In this document: positions 51,757-61,115 of the stretch, one piece after another | Layout: each line of letters starts with the position of its first letter | Numbering within the stretch: the stretch's first letter is position 1 | Notes under the pieces: model-generated | Database searches by the model: none | Seen by the model: the letters and a program-made list of their open reading frames with translations, nothing else | What the model was told of the DNA's origin: nothing | Made by a program: the position numbers and the translations under genes | NCBI GenBank assembly: GCA_003615045.1 | Contig: ML014139.1 | Span: 62,001 to 126,000 of the forward strand | Direction of reading: 5' to 3' | Origin: Caulochytrium protostelioides | Lineage: Eukaryota > Chytridiomycota > Caulochytriomycetes > Caulochytriales > Caulochytriaceae | Length of the DNA stretch: 64,000 bases

Positions 51757-54700
51757 ATGACTTCAGCAGAAGTCAAGCAGCTCACGGAGCTGTTTCCCAA
51801 ATGGTCGGAGGACGACCTCGACGCCACACTGAGGGAATGCCACGGCGACATTGAACTCGCCATCAACCGCATCACAGAAGGCCACGCCGAGCAATGGGGC
51901 ACCATCGACAAGTCACGCAAGAAGCCGAGCCGGCCCAACAGCCAGGCGAGCCCGTCGCAGTCCGATCGTGATCACCGTCCGCCCCGCGGCACGGCCAGCC
52001 CCCGCGGCGGCCGCGGCGCGTTCCGCGGCGGCCGCGGCGTCCACGCCAACGGCACGCCCCGCCCGCGCTCGTCCCAGCCTGCGAGCGGCGCCTCGGCGCC
52101 CGCTGCCGCGCCGTCGGCGGCCACGAAGCCGGCGGCTGCGGCCGCCGCCGCGCCGCTCCCTGCCGCCGCCTCGTCCTCCTCCTCGCTGGCCGCCGATGCC
52201 CACGCGGCGCCGGCCGCCTCGGCCTCCTCCGCACCCGCGGCCTCCGCCTCCGCCTCCTCGTCATCGGCCCCCAAGGTCAAGGCGTGGGGCTCGCCGGCCA
52301 AGACGGCGCAGCTGCTGACCGGCATCGCGCCGTCGTCGGCCTCGCATGAGTCTGCGGCGCCGGCCGATGGCGCCGCGTCGGCGTCCAAGGCGTCGTCCGC
52401 TGCGCCCGCGCCCACGGCCGCCGCCGCCGCTCCTCCCAAGGCGGCCGCGCCCGCCGCGTCGAAGCCGGCGCCGTCGAAGCCAGGCAAGGCCTCAGCACCG
52501 ACATGGGCCTCGATCGCCAAGGGCCCGGACCCGACGCCGGAGCCGGCGCTGGTGGCCGAGCCCGCGCCCACGCCGGCGCCCGAGCCGAAGGCGGCTTCGG
52601 AGGCCGCGCCCAAGGAGACCAAGGCTGCCAAGGAGCCCAAGAGCCCCAAGAAGACGGTGTCGGCGTCGGTCAAGGAGACCGACGCGCCGAAGGACGCCAA
52701 GGAGCCGAAGGACTCCAAGGAACCGAAGGACTCCAAGGAGTCCAAGGACACGAAGGAGTCGAAGCCGTCGAAGTCCGCGGCGGCGGCCCAGACCGCCGAG
52801 TCGAAGGAACCCAAGGAAGCCAAGGCGCCCAAGGAAGCGCCGGCGGCCTCGAAGCCGGCAGCGAAGGACGCCGCCAAGGAGGCCTCCAAGGAGGCCGTCA
52901 AGGGGGCCGCTTCGGAGTCGTCCGCGCCGTCGGCCAAGTCGGCCAAGCCGGCCAAGCCCGCGGCCACGGCCGCGCCGGCGACCGTTGAGAAGGTGGCGCC
53001 GGCCGCCGCCTCCGCCGCTGCCGCTGCCGCCGCCCCGTCGAAGGTTTCGGCCTCGTCCGCGGCACCCCCCGGCCTGACCAAGAAGCCGCAGTCGGCAGCC
53101 CCGACCGCCACCGCGACGCCTGCCTCGGGCGTCGTCATGCCCCGCCCGGCCCGCAAGATCAACCAGGATGCACCCGTCGTGATGCCGCAGCAGCACGCCC
53201 GCAGCACCCATCTCGGCATGCAGTTCGGCTCCCTCCCGGTGGGCGGGACCGCGCCGGCCTCCGACGCCGCCCCCGCCGCCTCGTCGGCCGCCCCGACGCC
53301 CGCCGCGGCCACCACCGCCGCCGCTGTCGCGGCCGCCGATGCCGTCGTCCCGGCGCCGGTCCCGCCGGCCCCCGTCTCGGCCCCGATCTCCGCGGCCGCG
53401 GCCGCCCCGGCGCCGCAGGAGCCCACGCCGGTGCCTGAGCCCACGCCGGCCCCGAAGGCCGAGGCCCACGCGCCCGTGTCGGCCGCCCACGCCTCGTCGG
53501 CGGCCCACCACGCGGCCGCCGTTCCGCAGGCCGCGCCCGCGATGGGCGTGTCGCCCCGCTACGCACCCCATGGCTACGGTCAGACGAGCCAGATCGGCTC
53601 GGGCATGGGCGCCACTGCGGCGCAGTCCGCGCCGTCGGCTTCCGGCTATGGCGCCAAGGGGGCGGATGCCCAGCAGCAGCAGCAACAGCAACAGCAGCAG
53701 CAGCAGCAGGTGTCGCACTCGCCGCAGCAGCACTTCGAATACTCGGACAACAGCTACGCCACGCACCAGCACCATACGGCGCCCGTGCCGGCGTACGGCC
53801 ACCACGCCGGTCACCACGCTCAGGCCGTCAGCGGCTACGGCGGGACCCACCCGTACACGTACGGCTACAACCCCGAGTGGATGAACTACTACAACGAGAA
53901 CCGCGTGCTGTTCAACCAGCCCGGGTTCACGAACCAGCACACCATGCCGCTGGACACGCGCCAGATGGGCGGTATGGATGCCCCCACCGACCACATGGGG
54001 GGCCGCGGCGCTTCCAGCCTGCACCAGAACCATCACGCCGCCAACACGCAGGGCCACCCGGGCCACGTGCGCGGCCAAGCGGGCGGCCAGACCCAGGCCC
54101 AGCACCCGTCCCAGCATGGCGGCCAGCACCCCTCCCAGCACCACCAGCAGCAGGGCCAGCAGCAGCCCATGGGCATGCAGAGCGCGTACTCGACCTACCC
54201 CATGCCGGTGATGCTTCCGATCCCGCAGCCGTTCCCTCACAGCTTCCCGTACGGCGGCAGCTTCAACTCGATGCCGGCCGGTTCGGTTCCGGCGACGGGT
54301 GCCGGCGTCGCCTCGGGCGTGGGCGCGCTGCCCGCGGCGTCCATGGGCGCCTCGGGAACCATGAGCTCGGTCGGCTCGGCGCCCGCGGGCGCCAGTCGCT
54401 TCGCGGCTGACAACAGCAACCCCTACCCCTACAGCTACGGCTTCATGCCCCAGTATGGCACCCAGCAGGGCTTCCACGTCCAGCCGCACCAGCAACAGCA
54501 ACAGCACCACCACCAACAGCACCAGCCGCACCAGTCCTCGCACCACCACCACCAGGGCAACAAGCAGCAGCAGCAGCAGATGTACGGTGCTTACACGGGC
54601 TACATGGAGGCTGATCCGTCGCAGCCCCCGCAGCAGGGCGGTGCCGGCGCGGGTCGTCAGCCGTCCCAGCAGGGCGGCGCGCCGCAGCAGCAACAGGGCC

Positions 54701-54837
54701 AGCCGGGCGCCTCGCAGCAGTCGTCCGGCGCGGGCGGGCCTACACAGGGCGGCCAGGCGGGCCCCTCTCAGGGCCAGCCCCAGGGCGACGGCTCGTATGC
54801 GCCGCCCGCGGCCCGCGGCCTCTGGACCGGCAACTAA
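51757..54837 (+). CDS. DEF1: CUE-domain protein, Def1-like (RNA Pol II degradation factor)
   Basis: 1026 residues. A CUE domain opens the protein (residues 3-45: VKQLTELFPKWSEDDL, then a helix ending LAINRIT), directly followed by 'EQWGTIDKSRKK', the same arrangement as yeast Def1. Next come an RGG-like patch (RGGRGAFRGGRG), long Ala/Ser/Pro regions, a Lys-rich repeat of KEPKDSKE type (about 305-350), a poly-Gln run (about 640-651), a Tyr/Asn patch (YGYNPEWMNYYNENRVLF, about 704-721) and a Gln/Gly/His-rich end. Yeast Def1 binds ubiquitin through CUE and brings the elongin-cullin ligase to stalled Pol II; proteasomal clipping of its Gln-rich tail moves it into the nucleus. Only the CUE and composition are shared, so orthology is likely but not proven. 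Confidence 0.75.
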   Translation: MTSAEVKQLTELFPKWSEDDLDATLRECHGDIELAINRITEGHAEQWGTIDKSRKKPSRPNSQASPSQSDRDHRPPRGTASPRGGRGAFRGGRGVHANGTPRPRSSQPASGASAPAAAPSAATKPAAAAAAAPLPAAASSSSSLAADAHAAPAASASSAPAASASASSSSAPKVKAWGSPAKTAQLLTGIAPSSASHESAAPADGAASASKASSAAPAPTAAAAAPPKAAAPAASKPAPSKPGKASAPTWASIAKGPDPTPEPALVAEPAPTPAPEPKAASEAAPKETKAAKEPKSPKKTVSASVKETDAPKDAKEPKDSKEPKDSKESKDTKESKPSKSAAAAQTAESKEPKEAKAPKEAPAASKPAAKDAAKEASKEAVKGAASESSAPSAKSAKPAKPAATAAPATVEKVAPAAASAAAAAAAPSKVSASSAAPPGLTKKPQSAAPTATATPASGVVMPRPARKINQDAPVVMPQQHARSTHLGMQFGSLPVGGTAPASDAAPAASSAAPTPAAATTAAAVAAADAVVPAPVPPAPVSAPISAAAAAPAPQEPTPVPEPTPAPKAEAHAPVSAAHASSAAHHAAAVPQAAPAMGVSPRYAPHGYGQTSQIGSGMGATAAQSAPSASGYGAKGADAQQQQQQQQQQQQQVSHSPQQHFEYSDNSYATHQHHTAPVPAYGHHAGHHAQAVSGYGGTHPYTYGYNPEWMNYYNENRVLFNQPGFTNQHTMPLDTRQMGGMDAPTDHMGGRGASSLHQNHHAANTQGHPGHVRGQAGGQTQAQHPSQHGGQHPSQHHQQQGQQQPMGMQSAYSTYPMPVMLPIPQPFPHSFPYGGSFNSMPAGSVPATGAGVASGVGALPAASMGASGTMSSVGSAPAGASRFAADNSNPYPYSYGFMPQYGTQQGFHVQPHQQQQQHHHQQHQPHQSSHHHHQGNKQQQQQMYGAYTGYMEADPSQPPQQGGAGAGRQPSQQGGAPQQQQGQPGASQQSSGAGGPTQGGQAGPSQGQPQGDGSYAPPAARGLWTGN
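53674..53709. repeat. CAG/CAA run coding poly-Gln
   Basis: Twelve consecutive Gln codons, mixed cag and caa, inside the Def1-like gene. Confidence 0.85.
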
Positions 54838-55650
54838 GTCACCAAGACCCGGGACACCCATCCATCGCGGCCGCTGCCGTCCCATCGCCGTTTCGCGCTT
54901 GATCGTGGTGGAGGTCGCGCTTTTCTGATGACGGACGGATGGACGGACGGGTTCGCGTTGGTGCTGGGGGAGGAAAGCGCCCCCCTGACCTTCTGTTTTC
55001 TCTTTCACTCTTCTTCGTTTATTTTTCTTTCATGCGGGTCATCCGGTCTTTCGTATTCTCTCCTCCCTTCCCTCCTACCCCATCCTCCCTACCTCTCTCT
55101 CGTTTGTGTTATGCGTTTAACCATGTCTTCTGTTTTTTGTTGTTGTTGTTGTTGCGTGATCTTGGCCTGGTATGGTCTCGTGGTATCATGACGGAGGGGG
55201 AGCGCGTGGCCAGCCACTTGATGCGTCTGGCTACTTCGGTATCACCTCCGGTAGCAGCACACCCTCCCCCGATTCGAAAGATGCGTCCGTGTTCGAGCGA
55301 CATCCATCAAGCCCCCATCGGCGAGACGAATGCAACGCCATGCAAAGCCTAGAAGATACAGAAATCCGTGAACAACAACCACCAGCAACGGGAGCGTGGA
55401 GAGAACCTGACCCCTCGCTCAACAGCAAGCCCCTACATGTAACCATGGAAAACGATCCGATTAAAATAGAATAGAACGATCGCAGTACCCATTGACGTAG
55501 CGCATCGGCGACGGGACAACAACCACTGCAGCCAGAAAGCAAGTGGCGCGACGCCACAGACCCCAGCTCGCGGCCGCAAGCCCTCGTCCGCTGCCGCGGA
55601 TCCCAGGTCTGAACCAAGCGTGTAACCGACAAAGCGTGAGTTGCACAGAC
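54838..55650. other. Convergent 3' intergenic region
   Basis: 800 bases between the Def1-like and uL2 stop codons. It includes T-rich stretches at 55000-55160 with a (gtt)4 run near 55140. No gene was seen. Confidence 0.5.
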
Positions 55651-56415
55651 TTAGTCCTTGATGACCTTGGTACCGCGGAGGAGACCAGTGCGGCGGGCGG
55701 CAATGAGACCGACCTTCTGACCGGCCGGGGCGCCGCGGGAGACGGTGGAGGCGTGACCAATGTGCTGGTGGTTACCACCACCGTGGGGGTGGTCCACGGG
55801 GTTCATGGCAACACCACGGGTCTTGGGCCACGAGTTGGACTTGCACTTGTACTTGTGGTACGCGCGACCAGCCTTGAGCAGGGGCTTGTCGATACGGCCA
55901 CCGCCGGCGACGATGCCGACGGTCGCGCGGCAGCGCGAGTCGAGGATCTTCTTGGTGCCGGAGGGGAGCTTGACACGGGTCTTGCCCTCATCACGGTTGT
56001 GGCCGATGATGGTGGCGTAGTTGCCGGAGGTACGGGCGAGGGAGCCGCGGTCGCCCACCTTCTCCTCGATGTTGCAGATGATGGTACCCTCGGGCATGGC
56101 CGACAGGGGCAGGATGTTGCCGATGGTCAGGGCAGCGGTGGCACCGCAGTAGATGTACTGGCCGGTGTGCATGCCCTCGGTGGCGATGAACAGGTGGGAC
56201 TCCTGGCCGCGCTTGTTCGGGGCCGAGAAGACGACGCGGGCAAGGGGAGCGCCACGGCCGGAGTCGTGGAGGATCTCCTTGACGAGACCGCGCAGGTAGC
56301 CGTGGGACTCCGCAAAGTCGCGGGCACGGATCTGGGCGGCGCCCTGACGCTTGTGCGTGAAGGCCTTGAAGATGCCGCCAGCACCTTTTCGCTGAGCGCG
56401 GATAACGCGACCCAT
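55651..56415 (-). CDS. RPL2: 60S ribosomal protein uL2 (L8 in animals, Rpl2 in yeast)
   Basis: 254 residues, exactly family length, beginning [14 protein letters not shown]. Conserved stretches run throughout: [68 protein letters not shown], and the loop [21 protein letters not shown], whose His residues sit near the peptidyl-transferase centre. uL2 is a core part of the large subunit. There is no intron, unlike many fungal ribosomal protein genes. The 5' flank read on the gene strand is pyrimidine-rich (ttttccccgtttcaacc), as often seen upstream of ribosomal protein genes. Codon choice is strongly biased to C-ending codons, as expected for high expression. Confidence 0.98.
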   Translation of the reverse strand: MGRVIRAQRKGAGGIFKAFTHKRQGAAQIRARDFAESHGYLRGLVKEILHDSGRGAPLARVVFSAPNKRGQESHLFIATEGMHTGQYIYCGATAALTIGNILPLSAMPEGTIICNIEEKVGDRGSLARTSGNYATIIGHNRDEGKTRVKLPSGTKKILDSRCRATVGIVAGGGRIDKPLLKAGRAYHKYKCKSNSWPKTRGVAMNPVDHPHGGGNHQHIGHASTVSRGAPAGQKVGLIAARRTGLLRGTKVIKD

Positions 56416-57536
56416 CGTGGACTTCTAGGTTACGGTTGAAACGGGGAAAACGGGGGAACAAAGGAAAACCAGCCTGTCGATGCGAAATCATGTCCCGAAC
56501 AGAGCAAGGGCCATGGCGACCACGCCAGGCATGGTTGAGATCGAACCCATCGTTTTCAACCCGGAGCAACAGAAACGCCCAAGGGGAGTAGCATCCCAGG
56601 AAGGCCGAGATTGGCATAGGTAGTCAGGAAGCGACAGCGTGGCACACAGAGAATATCAAGACATGCAGAAGGTGAGTGACATGCGCATGTCCATAGGGCG
56701 GAACCGTCCCATGTTGGCAGCGAACGAGACGGCGCGTCGAGACGGACCATTCCTCCCGTTTTTCCATTCCGGCACCGGCCAGAAATCAGTGGGACTTCCA
56801 CCGGGAATGGTCACGGAAAGTCCATGGAACGCGGCCCTGGTGCGGCAGTATGGTCGCCGCGCATCGTTTAGGCAAGTTGGGTTCTAGGAACGTACCAGCA
56901 GCCGAAGCTAAGGGTTGGTTTGAGAAGGAAATGTACGGTCACGTGCGAGGGTTAGTGATCCATCCGACATTTGACCATGTTATCCACCTACCCTGCCCGT
57001 TTTCCCTGGTCGTGGGTATACGAGTTTCACGGCTGACTCGCTTTCAAGAGTATTTTTGTTCCTTTTGATATGGGTCTGTGCGATAGACGGATGGATGGAT
57101 GGATGCCCGTCCCGGCTCCCGCCGGCGGGCCCGCTCGCAGAGTGGCTCGGCGCTCCCATGCAGCCGGTGTGGCGCGTCTCGGGCTGGGCTGAGTCGCCAT
57201 CGGGCCTGCTTGGAGGGGGGCACGGCGTGTGGCGGTGGCGCAGCCCCGAGGCGCGGATCGGCTTTTGTTGCAGGCAGGACCGAGCCTGGCGCCACAGACC
57301 CCGACAGACGTGGCCCAGCCTAGGGCGTCGCGTCTTCATTGCCAGCTGCCGCCTCAGCACCACCACCAGCGCTGTTTACGCGGTCAAGGATGCGATGCTA
57401 CAAGGGATCGATAGTGCCCGCGCCGTTTCATCGAATATCCGCTGGTAGGAACGTATCCGATCCCGCCTTTTGCTGCTGCGTCATCGCGCCCTTCTCTGCT
57501 CCTTCTACGAGGAAGATCCCCACTTCGACTGCCATC
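56416..57536. other. Divergent promoter region, uL2 / RCC2-like gene
   Basis: 1.1 kb, less G+C-rich than the genes. A tRNA-like GGTTCGATC box near 56540 (minus strand) lacks a pairing T-stem, so no tRNA is called. A (ggat)4 run lies at 57089-57105. Confidence 0.45.
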
Positions 57537-59692
57537 ATGTCGTCCTCTCCGCCAGCTAATGAAGGGCGCCGCCTGCTCCTTATGGGCGGCGCTCAGTGGT
57601 CGCTGGTCGGGCGCCAAAAGGCGCCCAACGGAGCTGCTCGCGAGTATGTTTCGTGCCGATCTTTTTTGACTCGTGCGGTGATTAGCCATCCGTGAGGGGC
57701 CGCACGGCGGTCTTTGCAGGCGGCCTAGGGAAGGCGCGTTGGTTCCATCTGGTATGCCTGTACCCCTATCTGGAGAGGCTGGTCGAATCCATCTCATATC
57801 ACTCACATGTCTCATGCCTCATGCACAAATGCTGAGATGCTTTTCATTTCCATTTTCTTTTGTGCGGGATATGCTTGAACCAGTGACGACGATCAAGATT
57901 ATGACGCCCCGCACATCTACATGCCGGCCGAAAACCACTTGATCCGTTCGATTCATACTCACTGCACGAGCGCTCACTTTGTCTACATCACAGGTAAGCC
58001 CATTCGCTGCGGATGCCAGCGTCTCGTTCCTAGTCAAGGCATGCAGACATGACTTGCTATTTCCGATGTCTCATGATTTTATTTTTGTTTTTTACGACCT
58101 TACTTCATCCTCTGTCTCTGCAATACATGATCTCCGTCGATGGGACTCGTCGATGGGATGCAGTGGAGGGTGAGGCATACACGTTCGGCCGTAACGAGAC
58201 GGGTCAGCTCGGCAATGGAACCACTGTCTCGACCTCGATTCCCCAACTCGTGGACCGCCGGGCTATCGGCGCCCAGGATACAACGTTCGTTTCCGCAGCG
58301 ACCGGCCGCGGCCATACCCTGCTCTTGACGGTGGATGGCCGCGTCTTTGCCGCCGGCGACAACAAGGCCCTGCAGCTGGGCTTCAAGAGCAAGCAGCCCA
58401 CCGTGCCGACCTTCACGCATGTCGCGGCAGCCAGCGCCGTCGCCGGCGACCGGCCCCTGGCGGCCGTCGCCTGCGGCAGTGACTTCAGCGTCGCCCTTGT
58501 GCGTGGCTCCGGCCGCGTCGTCACCTGGGGCCACCCCGAGTTCGGACAGCTCGGCCACGGCTCCGACGAGAGCTATATGCCGTCCGCGGGCAAAATCATC
58601 TTCCAGCCGCAGCTGCCGCACGTGATTGCGACGTGGGCCCCCCTGCCCGCTGACGCGGGGCTGCCTGCCCCCGCCTCCGCCGACGTCGACGCCGCGGCGC
58701 CGCCCAACATCGTCTCCGTGGCATGCGGCGCCAACCATACGCTGGCGGTAGACGATGCCGGCGGGCTCTGGGTGTGGGGCTGCGCGGGCTTCGGCCGCCT
58801 GGGCTCCGGCCACTCGGGCATTTCCGATCTGGCGGTCCCTGCACCCGTCATGACCTTCCGTTACCGTGGGGATGCCGGCAAGATCCGCGCGATTGCGGCC
58901 GGCCCGACGTGCTCGATGGCGACCGACGCGCAGGGCTCGCTGTGGTTGTGGGGCAAATGGAAGAACAGCGGCGACGGCGGATCGGGCACGCCCTGGATGC
59001 AGCCGCGGCCGTACATGGGTCTGAGCGGATGGAACATTTCCGCCATTGCGATGGGCCTCGTCACGCTGTTCGCGATTGGCGATGGCGGCAAGGCCATCAG
59101 CTGGGGCCAAAACGCGTCGAATGGCGAGCTGGGGCATGGGCCTGATGAGCCCAAATCTTCAACGCAGGCGAAGCTCATCCCCTCGCTGGAGGGCATCACA
59201 GCGTATGCGCTCGCATGCGGGATGCGCACGTCTCTCATCCTCGTCAGCCCAGATGATCCCAAGGTCAAGCAGCTGCCCCGCACCAATGTCCCCGAGTCTG
59301 CATCCGTCTCGGCCGTTAAGGGCGCGACGAAGCCCAAGGCCACCAAAGCGTCGCCCGAGAGCCCCGCCGCAGGCGCCACGGCCGGCCAAGCCTGCGAAAT
59401 CTGCGAAAAGACGACCAGTCCCAAGACGAACCCACTTCGCGTCTGCGGCACGTGCGGGCAGCGCTGCGCGCATACGAAGTGCACCGCGGCGACGGCGCCG
59501 GCGCGGGGCCGCGGACGCCCGAAGGCAGGGTCCTCGCTGTACGTGTGCACCGTGTGTGCGACGGCTTCGGAAGCGAAAGCGAAGGCGGCGGAACCGGCGA
59601 AGGTGCCGTCTGGCCGCGCCGCTCGCGGTGCGAAGCGGGCAACCGCCTCTGATGCTGCAGCGACGCCGACGACGAAACGTCGTCGCGGCTGA
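57537..59692 (+). CDS. RCC2-like seven-bladed RCC1 protein with C-terminal PHD finger; three exons
   Basis: Exons 57537-57643, 57884-57993 and 58164-59692 give 581 residues. Exon 1 holds the RCC2-type first strand (LLLMGGAQWSLVGRQKAP). Exon 2 ends SAHFVYIT and joins exon 3 at VEGEAYTFGRNETGQLGNG, restoring a normal RCC1 blade. Later blades: VACGANHTLAVDDAG, ISWGQNASNGELGHG and a KSST stretch as in RCC2. The RCC1 propeller ends near 440. Beyond it lies a zinc finger (about 481-537): CEICEKTT, CGTCGQRCAHTKC, CTVC, a PHD-type C4HC3 order, with an AT-hook-like RGRGRPK between its Cys pairs, then a Lys/Arg tail. Animal RCC2 binds chromosomes and GTPases in mitosis and lacks this PHD. Splice sites are GTATGT..CAG and GTAAGC..CAG, in phase. 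Confidence 0.82.
57644..57883 (+). other. Intron 1 of the RCC2-like gene
   Basis: 240 bases, GTATGT...CCAG. Exon 1 ends with two bases of a codon completed by the first base of exon 2. Reading through it hits stops, while splicing joins conserved family sequence. Confidence 0.8.
57994..58163 (+). other. Intron 2 of the RCC2-like gene
   Basis: 170 bases, GTAAGC...GCAG with a T-rich stretch inside. Splicing gives VYIT-VEGEAYTFG, the expected strand of an RCC1 blade. Confidence 0.85.
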
Positions 59693-61115
59693 TGATGGCG
59701 TGATGAATACCAGATGTGGCATCGGTGTGCAGCAAATGCATACCGTTTCGATTTTAACCCGACGGGATCGGTTACAGAGGGATACTCGACCCATCTGGTG
59801 GTTCTAGCGGCGTTTTCATGTCCCGCCACTACGTCCTGCGCCTTACTCGGTCCAGTTGGTCGACGCCGAGCAAAAGAGAATGATCATCTTCCTCGCGTTT
59901 TCTGTTTTCTTCGTGATCTTTGCGCGATGAAACTTTTTTCAGTTTCATGCGACAGTTGGACCTGATTGGAGATGATGACGGTCGCATCGCCATGGCCTAC
60001 GACTGTAATTGGATACACTACGTTTCTTTTGACAGACGGTAAACGTTAACGAGCATCGCGTCGTCCCGTCTCTCGATGTATTTATCGCGTGGCTCGGTTT
60101 CCTGACGACCACCGCCATCCATCCGACCTACGGAGCGCCTTGCTGAACGATGCGTTGATCTGCCGAGACTGTCAGCTGATATAGGCGACTCCGTCGATAC
60201 CCATCGGGAGCCTAATGGCATTCGGCGGATAAAGTGGCCGCCGCGGTTTCTCTCGGGCCTTGGTCTGGCCTTTGGGCGGCCCGAGAAAGCCCATTGTTGT
60301 GTGTGGGGGGCCCATGCTCCTGACTGGCTGTGCGGGCTCGGCCCCGGGGCCGCCGCCGTCGTGAAAGGCACGCGGATCGGCCTGTTTGGGGCGATCCGGC
60401 CGGCGAGGGTGAAGGGCGGCCGCCGCCATCATCAGGCGATGCATAGCAGATGTGTGATGAAAACGAAACAAGCTTAACTCCGATCGGCGATGGCGGGGGC
60501 CGCGGCGGCGGCAGCGGTGAGATCGGCGCGCGGCACTTTGCCTGCCATCATGCGCTACAGCGGGGAACAGGCGGCTGCCCAGCGACGGCGACGGCGATAA
60601 CGACGATGGCAGGCCCTGAATCGTTGTCGCGATCGCTGCCACAAGGATGACGGCCGGCATGGCAACGAACGATAAAGGAGGGAACATAGTGCCTGTGGGA
60701 GGACGGTGGCCGATGTCATACTGACAGACCAGCTGGTTCGCCATATACACGTCTTTCGGGCCTAAGGGTCGGACGGGCCGTCGTCATACAATCGCATAAC
60801 CTCGCCAGGCAAACTCCCCTGCATCATGCCACGAGTGACGCTCATTGCAACCCGTGAACCTTGACCACACCTGTGTGGCGACGCCGCTGGCCGGCTGCCT
60901 TTTCAGTGGCTTCATCCCGACCTGGCGTCCCGCCGCAACTGCTCCGGCTTCAGCGCCAGTTTCCGCTCCAACATCAAGTACCAGGTTGATTTCGCACGCA
61001 TCGCCCTCGCCGACCCGTATCGGCAGATCGTAAGCACGTGGCGTGCACGTGGCGCGCCCGTGAGCGCCCGTGAGGGGAATCGTCCGGTTTTCAGCTCGGA
61101 CCGTCACGTCCCGCC
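59693..61115. other. Intergenic, RCC2-like gene to last gene
   Basis: 1.4 kb. The minus strand at 60172-60750 has a frame with a single hydrophobic stretch (MFPPLSFVAMPAVILVAAIA) but no known family and no clear codon pattern. I do not call it. Confidence 0.4.

Noticed and set aside
52492-55008. 838-codon minus-strand frame opposite the Def1-like gene
   Set aside because: Arg/Gly/Leu-rich shadow of repeats in the real gene.
56500-56600. tRNA-like GGTTCGATC box on the minus strand
   Set aside because: The flanking bases do not form a five-pair T-stem and no A-box or acceptor stem is found at the right spacing.
60172-60750. 192-codon minus-strand frame with one hydrophobic segment
   Set aside because: No family match, no supporting context; the hydrophobic part alone is weak evidence.
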